Source of the DNA: Spongilla lacustris
Taxonomy: Eukaryota > Porifera > Demospongiae > Spongillida > Spongillidae
NCBI GenBank assembly: GCA_949361645.1
Contig: OX442417.1
Coordinates: 2,059,418 to 2,123,417 of the forward strand
Length of the DNA stretch: 64,000 nucleotides
Direction of reading: 5' to 3'
Shown: positions 48,639-59,892 of the stretch, one piece after another
Layout of the letters: the number at the start of each line of letters is the position of its first letter
Position numbering within the stretch: position 1 is the stretch's first letter
The notes under the pieces: generated by a model
Seen by the model: only the letters and a program-made list of their open reading frames with translations
Databases searched by the model: none
What the model was told of the DNA's origin: nothing
Program-made: the position numbers and the translations under genes

Positions 48639-51600
48639 GTTCTCCTTTTAAGAAACCAAAGGGAATGGTCGTGCTGCAAGAACACGGGACTCAGCTACAA
48701 CTACAACAATCACAAAAAGGTAAGAAGCTGAAGAAGGGACCCACATAAGTAGGCTCCACAAAAAATAATGTTTGTGCAATCGTAAATACGGCGCTTGTAT
48801 GTACGCTAGCATTGTTCAGCGTGCACAAAATGTACATGTGTATATAAACCACAGAGGGTTTTATTGCCTATCAATGCAGTAGGTAGGTTGCACACAGCGC
48901 CGCCTACATGTATGACAACGGGAGCGTCTCTATAGATAACTAACCAAGCCATTTGCTCGCCGTATGTTCTAGATACCTTACCAGTGTGCTACAATTCTGC
49001 CTCTGTGATGGTGTGGACGTAACTACACATGAAGAAACAGATGTGTAGATGAATAATAAGTTCTTAAACAGTGTTACCTGCTGCACCTGGGTGAATTCGA
49101 GTTGGAACTACAACACACCAGGTCTCCTCCACACACCCCATAGTACCAGGTCTCCTCCACACACCCCATGGCACCAGGTCTCCTCCACATTGGTTCACCA
49201 GCGGATAACTAATCATTTGGTCCTTTCGTACTAGAATATGCACACACACAACTTACCTGCTTTTGGGGGGGGGGGGGGGGGGGTGGGGGGTTACGTTTAA
49301 CAGGAAGGGAAGGTTATGGAAAGTTAAATACCAACACCACAGGGGTTTGGGAATGGGAAGGGATTGAATTAAGTTAAATATTTACCGACGTCATCCATAG
49401 CAGTATTCTGAACAGGAGGGTGGGTATTGGCGATGAATATTTATTAACGGTTCAATAAAAAAATAATAATCCCTATCTTACTGTCTTTGGCGCACCTACA
49501 CCAGGTCTCCTCCACACACCCCATGGCACCAGGTCTCCTCCACACACCCTATGGACCATGGAGTGTGCAGAGGAGACCTGGTGCCATGGGGTGTGTGGAG
49601 GAGACCTGGTGCCATGGGATGTGTGGAGGAGACCTGGTACCATGGGGTGTGTGGAGGAGACCTGGTGCCATGGGATGTGTGGATGTTTTGGCGATATACA
49701 TTATCTTCAGTTACTTCTACAACAAACTTATGTGTTTCTTTTGGGACTGTGACCCGCATCAAAGCATCATATTTCTCATCATAGTACAACCTTTTTCCCA
49801 CAAGGCTTTACAACAGAGGAGGTCAATTTTGTTGAAGCTGTTCTCACTGCATGGGAACAGCAACAAACGCCACCTCCAACAGTAATTGATACAGTACAAG
49901 TAGAATTGTTTGAAATGTAACTAAACTGGTTGCCATGACAGATCAGAAGCATGGCCCGAATTGTATATGTGAAATCTTTGAGGGAGAAGTGCCTTGCACT
50001 TCGCAAAGATAGTACATTCTAATCTTAAAATGCCTACCTTTTCTGTTCACGGGTGGGGGAAATGGGTGATGAAAGGGAGGCCCAACCCAAGAATAGTGGT
50101 CAATGCGGCAATGCATTAATTATTGGTTGCCACAAACCCTACCCTCCCTCCTTCTCAGAGACGTTGAGGCTGGTGACATCGCCCGAAACCCCCTTCAGCC
50201 TGGTCCACCTCCTGAGGTCCCCCTTGGTAAGCAGTGCTTACACATCTGCAAACTTTCAATAACTCTGAAATGACAATAACAAAATATTTCAACCATCTCT
50301 TGTTTGTAGTTCGAGCTCAGGCCTCTCCCTTTATTGAATTTCACTCATCTATAGTGCTACCACATCAGGAAGGTAAGAGTGAAATTTCTCATTTCACCCA
50401 TCTATCTCCATGTCATGTAAAATTCAAGAATATCTGTGTCCTCTGATGGGACTGGCCCCAGCTGAGGAGAGGGAGATGCACCCTGCTCTACTTGGTGAGG
50501 GTGGTGGGGTATGTTATATGTTATGTGAGGGACAGGCAACTCTGCTGCATGTCCATTTGTCACTCTCTCTTTCCGTAGGACTTGCTACGTCCACCCCCAT
50601 CAGGGGTCCTCATGCTGGCTCGGCCCCCTTAGATCGGCCCCCCACTTCCCCCCATCCCCCCCTGTTTGTGGTGTCCCTGCTGCCCCCCGCCCAGCCCCAG
50701 TTAAAGGAACAGGAGGTAAGACTGAAATGACTCATTTAACCATCTCTGCAGTTCAAGTTTCACACATAATCAAAATTTCATTTTCAAACTCAATACCACA
50801 CAATATACACACATCGTACAGCTGCAGTACCTCCTGGTAAGAATGACAATTACACATCCGACACATCTGTCACTTCACCACTTCACTTTTTAGCAAAACT
50901 GACACCAAGTAGAAGGGCGGATCCAGGAATATTGAAAGGGGGGGGGGGGGGGCTAGGAAGGGGGTCCGGGGGCTCTGCCCCCGGAAAAAATTTTGAGCAT
51001 TGAATTTCTGGTTTCGATACTTTTTTTCACACTTTCGAACGGTAAGTTGCAATTTTAGTCCATTTGCTTAAACGAGCCCCAGCATCTATCGAGGGGAGGG
51101 GCAAGCACGAGGGGCGCCAAAAGGGGCGTGGCTTACGATACTTCTGATGCGCGCGTAACCGTTTGACTCTGGATTGTTGCTAATAATGCATGCGAGCGAG
51201 CGCTAGAAGCTAAATTATGCTCCGCATTTTGTGGATTAGGGATTGGAGGTGGGGGGCGCCATTGCCTGGGGAGGAGGGGGGGGGCTAAGGCCCCCTGGGC
51301 GCCCTCTCCGGCCGCCTATGAACGCTCATGATCAGCTAAAACAGTGTCCCCAGCATCACACCTAAATTTTAGCAGGTCTGTGTCTTCAAGGTATTTTACA
51401 TTCTCATTGATGTTGACAGCAATTCGTCATTATTCGTGATTCGCGCTAGTTATTGGATCCACCGCTTTGTGGCGTTCAGCTATGAATATCTCATCGTCAT
51501 TAATTGGGACTTCTTTTCACGCGTTGACTCGTTTTCATAAGTACGAAGATCGAGGCACTTCGGGAGCCTGAAGGGGCGTGGTACAAAATAAAAAAGGGGC

Positions 51601-51791
51601 GTGTTCTAAGGGAAAGGGGGGGGCTATAGCCCCCTCAGCCCCCCCACTGGATCCGCCTCTGAAGTAATATTCTTAAAGGAGGGAGAAGGAGGCCGGCTAT
51701 TCAAACATATGCAGAGAAAAGTAGGTTAAAAATATGTTTGATGAAAATCACCATTACTTCCCTTTCAGGGCCATTCAAAAAGAAAAAATAA
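48639..51791 (+). CDS. Series of phase-1 mini-exons, unknown gene (tentative)
   Basis: Candidate exons, each AG-bounded and most followed by GTAAG or GTGAG: 48639-48719, 50161-50226, 50310-50372 and 50462-50494 (all phase 1 in and out), 50579-50715 (1 to 0), an uncertain 15-base exon at 50822-50836, and 51769-51791 ending in stop. They encode Pro/Gln/Glu-rich peptides such as SPFKKPKGMVVLQEHG, DVEAGDIARNPLQPGPPPEV and AEEREMHPALLG. The last exon gives GPFKKKK then stop, echoing the first. Exon 49805-49920 (GFTTEEVNFVEAVLTAWEQQ... then stop) also enters in phase 1 and may be an alternative end. No start codon exon was found. The chain resembles the N-terminal exons of the kinase-like gene in size and phase. 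Confidence 0.35.
49265..49283. repeat. G homopolymer
   Basis: 19 G, then T, then more G. One of many long G/C runs in the window. Confidence 0.9.
49498..49690. repeat. 28 bp minisatellite in head-to-head arrangement (palindrome)
   Basis: Units of CACCAGGTCTCCTCCACACA plus CCCCATGG run forward at 49498-49550, then reverse at 49565-49690. Forward units also occur at 49125-49200. The array can fold on itself. Confidence 0.85.
50912..51661. mobile_element. 750 bp non-autonomous element, CAG-GGCGGATCC family
   Basis: The left end GAAGGGCGGATCCAG pairs with the complement of CTGGATCCGCCTCTG at the right. AAGTA flanks both sides (50907-50911 and 51662-51666), a 5 bp target duplication. A second element (51072-51320), related to 34576-34868, is nested inside. 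The whole lies within the putative intron before the exon at 51769. Confidence 0.7.
51072..51320. mobile_element. Nested diverged copy of the 293 bp element
   Basis: AGCCCCAGCATCTATCGAGG, GGGCGCCAAAAGGGGCGTGG, GCATGCGAGCGAGCGCTAGA and CCGGCCGCCTATG match 34576-34868 along its length with indels. The ends are degraded. Confidence 0.7.
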
Positions 51792-51868
51792 CTGTCATGT
51801 ACACATGTACACACAATCACACTTTTTCCCTCTCATCCTTAACGCGCTGAGGGGGGTTTTGTCCACCA

Positions 51869-52013
51869 CCACAGGCAGAAGGGAAGATGACCACCACAGG
51901 GGCAGAAGGGAAGTTCTTCCCTTCTGCTTCTGCCCCTGTGATGGTCATCTTCCCTTCTGCCCCTGTGATGATGGGTGAACATGAGTGTGGAGAAGGGTGA
52001 CCATGAGTGGGGC
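51869..52013. repeat. Palindromic CTTCTGCCCCTGTG repeats and inverted 22 bp units
   Basis: CAGGGGCAGAAGGGAAG at about 51897-51913 meets its complement CTTCCCTTCTGC at 51914 onward, forming a perfect-looking hairpin centre. From 51966 two 22 bp minisatellite units appear in reverse orientation (GAGAAGGGTGACCATGAGTG). The forward CTTCTGCCCCTGTG units recur at 52728-52850. Confidence 0.75.
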
Positions 52014-52424
52014 CACAGCGGTTACCTGTGGTTACCCCGGCGGTTGCCTCTGGTTACTCCAGGGGTTACCTCTGCATTTATTATCATACATATTGTACAC
52101 TAACTGAAATTCAGTGGAAAACAACTGATTTAATGCAACTACGTTCCTTTAAAAAAATAACACATTGGGTGCCGAACACTACCGCATGCCGATTACTACC
52201 TACGCTACCCTACTGTATCGGCCAATAAAAACTTTATGGATTGGCTTTGAAAGCCGGAAAGCGGCCGGTTCGAAATCATACCGCCTATTTGCCTATTGAC
52301 TGACATATCGTACTTAAATACTTGAAGTCGCCGCCGATTTTGCTGTCGACTTACATGTATACGTAGGTCGACCGCCTAATCGTTCGGCGGTCGCTTGAGG
52401 TCGTCCGACCATCATTCAAATTGC
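52014..52424. other. No supported gene
   Basis: Short GGTTACCYCTGG repeats at 52017-52070, then unique sequence. GGTTCGAAATC at 52267 resembles a tRNA B box, but no cloverleaf can be drawn. Confidence 0.35.
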
Positions 52425-52728
52425 ATTCCCGTCGCAATGGATCATTCCCGTCGCAATGTATCATTCCCGTCGCAATACTTAATTCCCGTTACAATGGATC
52501 ATTCTCGTTGCAACGGATCATTCCCGTCGCATTACTTTATTCCGTTGCAACGGATCATTCCCGTCGCATTGGATCATTCCCGTCGCAATTGATCATTCCA
52601 GTTGCAATGTATATTCCCGTCGCATTACTTTATTCCGTCGCAACGGATCATTCCCGTCGCAATGGATCATTCTCGTTGCAATGTATATTCCCGTCGCATT
52701 ACTTTATTCCCGTTATTCCCGTCGCAAC
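52425..52728. repeat. 19 bp minisatellite
   Basis: Units of ATTCCCGTCGCAATGGATC with variants, about 16 copies, some truncated. Open frames here are a by-product. Confidence 0.85.
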
Positions 52729-52852
52729 TTCTGCCCCTGTGGTGGTCATCTTCCCTTCTGCCCCTCTGTGATATTCATCTTCCCTTCTGCCCCTGTGATG
52801 GTCATCTTCCCTTCTGCCCCTGTGGAGGTCATCTTCCCTTCTGTCCCTTTGG

Positions 52853-53697
52853 TGCATCTCTGCACTCATGGTCACCCTTCTCTGCACTCATGATCACCCT
52901 TCTCTATACTCATGGTCACCCTTGTCCCAAATGGTCACCCTTCTCTACACTCATGGCCACCCTTCTCCCCACTCATGGTCACCCTTCTCTGCACTCATGG
53001 TCACCCTTCTCTACACTCATGGCCACCCTTCTCTACACTCATGGTCACACTTCTTCCCACTCATGGTCACACTTCTCTACACTCATGGTCACCCTTCTCT
53101 ACACTCATGGTCACCTTTCTTCTCACTCATGGTCACCCTTTACCGCACTCATGGTCACCCTTCTCTCCACTCATGGTTACCCTTCTCCCCACTCATGGTC
53201 ACCCTTCTCCCCACTCATGGTCACCCTTCTCCCCACTCATGGTCACCCTTCTCCCGGCCCACTCATGGTCACCCTTCTCCCCACTCATGGTCACCCTTCC
53301 TCCATTCATGGCCACCCTTCTCCCCACTCATGGTCACCCATCTCTGCACTCATGGTCACCCTTCTCTCCACTCATGGTCACCCTTCTCCCCACTCATGGT
53401 CACCCTTCTCCCCACTCATGGTCACCCTTCCTCCATTCATGGCCACCCTTCTCCCCACTCATGGTCACCCATCTCTGCACTCATGGTCACCCTTCTCTCC
53501 ACTCATGGTCACCCATCTCTCCACTCATGGTCACCCTTCTCTCCACTCATGGTCACCCTTCTCCCCACTCATGGTCACCCTTCTCCCCACTCGTGTTCAC
53601 CCTACTCCACTCATGGTCACCCCTCTCCCCACTCATGGTCACCCTTCTCTCCACTCATGGTCACCCTTTTCTGCACTCATGGTCACCCTTTTCTCAC
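52853..53697. repeat. 22 bp minisatellite, block 5
   Basis: Same unit. From about 53040 it is collinear with block 4, as part of the segmental duplication. Confidence 0.95.
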
Positions 53698-54673
53698 AGC
53701 TGCTGCTGCTTCAATTGCTACATCACCACACCTCTAAAGCGATTTACATACATCACAGCGACGTCGACAATATAGTAAAGAAGTACGGTTTGCTCACGTG
53801 AGCATATCCAATATTCTCAGACACTCAGATCAGATCGACGCCTGTTGACGACCGTTGTCGCAATAAACTTCGGCGTTGTCGCAATAAACTTCGTTGTCTA
53901 TCGCGCGTATGTAAATACTTTCACTGCGCTGCGAATTATATACGCTGATTTTTAGCGGCTTTGAAGCGAAAAATGTGAAAGCTTGTAGCCCCTTTGGTTT
54001 TTTTTTTAACCCTGATGGTCCTGCTGTATGGGGCGTGTACACTTGCCGATATTTTCAAAGTCCCACTTTGACTCTGCATGTGATTATCTCCGTGTAAGAA
54101 CATCCTGTTAATGTAGCGTTACAGTGACGTAAACGCAAGTCAACGGCTGGAAGTTTGATTTCCCGCACGTGACGTGATTTGGAACTTGTAATGAGGTGAG
54201 ATAGATCGGTGGTGTTTGCTCGTGTAAGTGGTGTTTTAAAAAACTAGTGGCTTTATTATTGTGGAGTTAGTTATGCCTAGCCTAGCGTACGGGAAGCTAC
54301 ACACTACGCCGCCAAAGAGCTCTAGGTTTGCTTATTTGACTTGCAAGGCCCTAAGCGAACGTACTGTACGCCGGTTATTTGATGACTTATAATGCACTAT
54401 CCCCTGCTGACGCTGACTTGTGTGTATATTGTATTATATTGCCCTAGCGAGCGTACTTTAGGCTATGTCGGAAAGAATTTTTAATCTACATTGCCTTGTT
54501 TCACTCTATAGCTAGCTCTATAGAGGTTGCTGTGCTTTTCCTGTTTAATGCTACTGGTATATTCTGTCCCTGGTTTTGGAACATCATTCAGCTTGTGATA
54601 CCTAAGGCAAAGGTGAGGCTCCCCCATGAGGCTTTATTTAGAACCACATAAAATAGGTGATGATAGAAAAACA
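53040..54673. repeat. Segmental duplication, copy 2 (gene-less)
   Basis: Near-identical to 36790-38327, through GATGATAGAAAAACACC. It then continues with 40 bases of other sequence and minisatellite block 6 instead of the kinase gene. It therefore carries the presumed promoter without its gene. Confidence 0.9.
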
Positions 54674-54713
54674 CCTCTCTCAGGAAGAATGTTTTTATTA
54701 TCTTGTGAATATG

Positions 54714-57700
54714 AGCACTCATGGTCACCCTTCTCTGCACTCATGGTCACCCTTCTCTACTCTCATCGCCACCCTTCTCTACACTCATGGTCACCCTTCT
54801 CCCCACTCATGGTCACCCTTCTCTACACTCATGATCACCCTTCTCTACACTCATGATCACCCTTCTCTGCACTCATGGTCACCCTTCTCTACACTCATGA
54901 TCACCCTTCTCTACACTCATGATCACCCTTCTCTGCACTCATGGTCACCCTTCTCCAAACTCATGGTCACCCTTCTCCAAACTCATGGTCACCCTTCTCC
55001 AAACTCATGGTCACCCTTCTCCAAACTCATGGTCACCCTTCTCCAAACTCATGGTCACCCTTCTCCCCACTCATGGTCACCCTTCTCCCCACTCATGGTC
55101 ACCCTTCTCCCCACTCATGGTCACCCTTCTCCCCACTCATGGTCACCCTTCTCCAAACTCATGGTCACCCTTCACTGCACTGATGGTCACCCTTCTCTAC
55201 ACTCATGGCCACCCTTCTCTGCACTCATGGTCACCCTTCTTCGCACTCATGGTCACCCATCTCCAAACTCATGGTCACCCTTCTCCCCACTCATGGTCAC
55301 CCTTCTCTACACTCATGATCACCCTTCTCTGCACTCATGGTCACCCTTCTCTGCACTCATGGTCACCCTTCTCCCCACTCATGGTCACCCTTCTCTTTAC
55401 TCATGGTCACCCTTCTCTCTACTCATGGTCACTTTTCTTCCAACTCATGGTCACCCTTCTTCCCGCTCATGGTCACCCTTCTCACCACTCATGGTCACCC
55501 TTTTCCCCACTCATGGTCACCCTTCTCCCCACTCATGGTCACCCTTCTCCCCATTCATGGTCACCCTTCTCCCCACTCATGGTCACCCTTCTCCCCACCC
55601 ATGGTCACCCTTTTCCCCACTCATGGTCACTCATCTCTGCACTCATGGTCACCCATCTCTGCACTCATGGTCACCCATCTCTGCACTCATGGTCACCCTA
55701 CTCCCCATTCATGGTCACCCTTCTCCTCATTCATGGTCACCCTTCTCTGCACTTATGGTCAGCCCTCTCCCCACTCATTGTCACCCTTCTCCCCACTCAT
55801 GGTCACCCTTCTCCCCACTCATGGTCACCTTTCACCCCACTCATGGTCACCTTTCACCCCACTCATGGCCACCCTTCTCTGCACTTATGGTCACCCTTCT
55901 CTGCACTCATGATCACCCTTCTCTCCACTCATGGTCACCTTTCTCCCCACTCATTGTCACCCTTTTCCCCACTCATGATCACCCTTCTCCCCACTCATGG
56001 TCACCCTTCTCACAACTCATGGTCACACATCTCCCCACTCATGGTCACCCTTCTCTGCACTCATGGTCATCCTTCTCCCCACTCATGGTCACTTTTCACC
56101 CCACTCATGGTCACCCTTCTCCCCACTCATGGTCACCCATCTTTGCAGTATGGTCACCCTTTCTCCCCACTCATGGTCACCCTTCTTTCTACTCATGGTC
56201 ACCCTTCTTTCTACTCATGGTCACCCTTCTCTCTACTCATGGTCACTTTTCTTCCCACTCATAGTCACCCTTCTCCCCACTCATGGTCACCCTTCTCCCC
56301 ACTCATGGTCACCCTTCTCCCCACTCATGGTCACCCTTCTCCCCACTCATGGTCACTCATCTCTGCTCTCATGGTCACCCTTCTTCCCGCTCATGGTCAC
56401 CCTTCTCACCACTCATGGTCACCCTTTTCCCCACTCATGGTAACACTTCTCCCCACTCATGGTCACCCTTCTCCCCATTCATGGTCACCCTTCTCCCCAC
56501 TCATGGTCACCTTTCTCCCCACTCATAGTCACCCTTCTCCCCACTCATGGTCACCCTTCTCCCCACTCATGGTCACCCTTCTCCCCACTCATGGTCAACT
56601 TTATCCCCACTCATGGTCACTCATCTCTGCACTCATGGTCACCCTTCTCCCCACTCATGGTCACTTTTTACCCCACTCATGGTCACCCGTCTCCCCACTC
56701 ATGGTCACCCTTCTCCCCTACTCATGGTCATATTTCTCTCCACCCTTCTCCCCACTCATGGTCACCCTTCTCCCCACTCATGGTCACCCTAACCTTTTCA
56801 CCACTCATGGTCACCCTTTTCGCCACTCATGGTCACCCTTTTCACCACTCATGGTCACCCTTTTCCCCACTCATGGTCACCCTTCTCCCCACTCATGGTC
56901 ACCCTGCACTCATGGTCACCCTTCTCCCCACTCATGGTCACTCTTCTCCCCACCCATGGTCACCCTTTTCCCCACTCATGGTCACCCTACTCCCCATTCA
57001 TTGTCACCCTTCTCCTCATTCATGGTCACCCTTCTCTGCACTTATGGTCAGCCCTCTCCCCACTCATTGTCACCCTTCTCCCCACTCATGGTCACCATCC
57101 TTTGCACTCATGGTCACCCTTTTCCCCACTCATGGTCACCCTTCTCCCCACTCATGGTCATCCTTCTCCCCACTCATGGTCACTATTCACCCCACTCATG
57201 GCCACCTTTCTCCTCACTCATGGTCACCCTTCTCCAAACTCATGGTCACCCTTCTCTCCACTCATGGTCACTTTTCACCCCACTCATGGTCACCCTTCTC
57301 CCCACTCATGGTCACCCTTCTCTCTTCACTCATGGTCACTTTTCTCCCCACTCATGGTCACCCTACTCCCCACTCATGGTCACACTTATCCCCACTCATG
57401 GTCACCCTTCTCCCCACTCATGTTCACCTTTCACCCCACTCATGGCCACCCTTCTCTGCACTCATGGTCACCCTTCTCTGCACTCATGATCACCCTTCTC
57501 TCCACTCATGGTCACCTTTCTCCCCACTCATTGTCACCCTTTTCCCCACTCATGATCACCCTTCTCCCCACTCATGGTCACCCTTCTCACAACTCATGGT
57601 CACACATCTCCCCACTCATGGTCACCCTTCTCTGCACTCATGGTCATCCTTCTCCCCACTCATGGTAACCCTTCTCTCCACTCATGGTCACTTTTCACCC

Positions 57701-58277
57701 CACTCATGGTCACTTTTTACCCCACTCATGGTCACCCGTCTCCCCTACTCATGGTCACTTTTCTCTCCACCCTTCTCCCCACTCATGGTCACCCTTCTCC
57801 CCACTCATGGTCACCCTTTTCACCACTCATGGTCACCCTTTTCACCACTCATGGTCACCCTTTTCGCCACTCATGGTCACCCTTCTCCCCACTCATGGTC
57901 ACCCATCTTTGCAGTATGGTCACCCTTTCTCCCCACTCATGGTCACCCTTCTCTCTACTCATGGTCACCCTTCTCTCTACTCATGGTCACCCTTCTCTCT
58001 ACTCATGGTCACTTTTCTTCCAACTCATGGTCACCCTACTTCCCGCTCATGGTCACCCTTCTCACCACTCATGGTCACCCTTTTCCCCACTCATGGTCAC
58101 ACTTCTCCCCACTCATGGTCACTCTTCTCCCCATTCATGGTCACCCTTCTCCCCATTCATGGTCACCCTGCACTCATGGTCACCCTTCTCCCCACTCATG
58201 GTCACCCTTCTCCCCACCCATGGTCTCCCTTTTCCGCACTCATGGTCACTCATCTCTGCACTCATGGTCACCCATCT
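54714..58277. repeat. 22 bp minisatellite, block 6
   Basis: About 160 units. The repeat is stop-free in all plus frames and yields open frames of up to 856 codons with a 22-residue cycle (SPFSPLMVTLLPTHGHPSPH plus two). There are no introns, no start context and no non-repeat domain, so it is not annotated as coding. Confidence 0.95.
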
Positions 58278-58959
58278 CAGCGGCGGATCCAGGATTTCTG
58301 GAAGGGGGGGGGGGTCTAATAACTATATTCATAAGCGGGGGTGGGTACGGGAGGGGGCGTGCCCCTTCCCGTAACAGCTAGGGGGTCTGGGGGAGCGCTG
58401 TAAGCTCCCCCAGTGGGGCCGCTTTTTCACTTTTGCGCTCATTTAGCATGCATACTTTGAAAGTGTATTCAGTATTGATAGCTAGCAAGTGCAATATTCG
58501 AATTGATTAATATAGAAGCCTGCGTGAGTCAACGTGGATAGGGATAGCGAATAGAAAACTCTATGCAAAGCCATTGTGACCGTATTCTGGTCTAAACGAC
58601 ACACACGTTTTACCTTTAATAGTATTATATACCTACTTGATTTAGCTCTACCTGTTTCCTGAGGTAAACTATCTTCTTTTGATCGCTTACTTCTTGCTCG
58701 CACCATTCCATCGCGCAGCAGCAATACTAATTAAATACTGCACGCTTGGAGGGCCTTGGCTTTAGACCCCCTCCCCACACACACACTTTGGGTCGAATGC
58801 TAACTCGCTGATTAGTTCACTCGCGTTCACTAAACGCTTCGTTTTTCAACTCGTCAATCATGTAATTAATTATTCATAAGTTAATTTATTCATAACTGGT
58901 CGTGCCGAGGGGGGGGTCTTTAGATCCTTTAGACCCCCCCCCCCCTGGATCCGCCACTG
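58278..58959. mobile_element. 682 bp non-autonomous element, CAG-GGCGGATCC family
   Basis: The left end CAGCGGCGGATCCAGG and the complement of the right end CCTGGATCCGCCACTG match at 15 of 16 bases. CATCT is duplicated at 58273-58277 and 58960-58964. Same family and same 5 bp duplication as the element at 50912-51661. No coding frame. Confidence 0.8.
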
Positions 58960-59021
58960 CATCTCTGCACTCATGGTCACCCATCTCTGCACTCATGGTC
59001 ACCCTACTCCCCATTCATGGT
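58960..59021. repeat. 22 bp minisatellite, block 7
   Basis: A few units left between two insertions. Confidence 0.9.
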
Positions 59022-59890
59022 CATGGGCGTCCCTAGCATTTCTGGAAGGGGGGGGCCAGGATGAAGGCGAGGGGCGCCGATGGGCGGTGCCTCCCCGGGG
59101 AGGGTGCGGGAGGGGGGCACCCCTCCCACCCAGCTAGGGGGTATGGGGGAGCGCTGTAAGCACCCCCATAGGGGTCTGGGGCTCCGCCCCAGAAGCCAAC
59201 GCTTTTTGCGGTGAAAGACTCCGAAAACTGCGCAAAAAAGGCATCCAGGAGGACTTTTACAGACTAAAGTAGCACCTTTTATTATTTATACGTGTATACA
59301 ATGCAAGAATAAAGCAGAAATAATATATTATCTCTAAATAAAGTTACAACAGTAATTGATTGGTAGCTGGAAGCTGGAAATTTCAATGCTAGCAATTGCC
59401 AAACTGAATGAATTAATGATATAACTACACTGGTTACTTTTCGATCTCCTCAGAACAGATATTTTTCCATAACCAATATAATGTCATGTTAGTTTTATCA
59501 TAGTTGGGAGTATCAGTTTATAGCGCGTTCGCACTTTTAATATGTACATGTATAACTTGACTTGTTTTAAGTTAAAATAAGAACAGTGATTAAGCTCAGC
59601 TTCTATATGTTCGACGCCCCGATCTTTTTGTATTCATACTTATAATTGGCTCTCCCCCTCCCCTCCCTTCAGTCTTCCTTTCTAGCGCGGCATGGCTTCG
59701 TGTCCGCGCACCGGTACGCAAAAATAAATATAATATGCAAGCATTATCTTGCGTCTACCGGTGCATAGACACAAAACAGTGCCGCGCTAGAAAGGGGGTG
59801 GGGTGGGGGGAGGGGGCGCCATAAAGCGGGGGGGGGGGGGGGGGGGGGGGGGCATCTGTCCCAAATGCCCCCCCTATGCGGACGCCACTG
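59022..59890. mobile_element. Candidate non-autonomous element, about 869 bp
   Basis: The left end CATGGGCGTCCCTAGCA is an imperfect inverted repeat of the right end CTATGCGGACGCCACTG. ATGG(T) flanks both sides, but the minisatellite itself contains this word, so the duplication is uncertain. Internal inverted words CTAGCGCGGCA near 59682 and GCCGCGCTAG near 59782 suggest a nested piece. A G run lies at 59829-59852. Confidence 0.55.
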
Positions 59891-59892
59891 AA

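Noticed and set aside
49185..49234. Possible ribosomal RNA fragment (GGATAACT ... TTTCGTACTAG)
   Set aside because: Only short words match and the surrounding sequence does not continue as rRNA.
50401..50494. Longer version of the mini-exon, starting at 50429 after AATTCAAG
   Set aside because: Its acceptor lacks a pyrimidine tract; the CCCCAG acceptor at 50460-50461 gives a cleaner phase-1 exon.
52250..52330. tRNA-like B box GGTTCGAAATC
   Set aside because: No A box at the right distance and no cloverleaf could be drawn.
54657..57489. Very long plus-strand open frames (535 and 856 codons) and similar ones at 33709-34677, 36126-37592, 52602-53801 and 56459-63744
   Set aside because: They consist of the stop-free 22 bp minisatellite and are open in all three frames with the same peptide cycle. 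No non-repeat domain or splice context supports coding.
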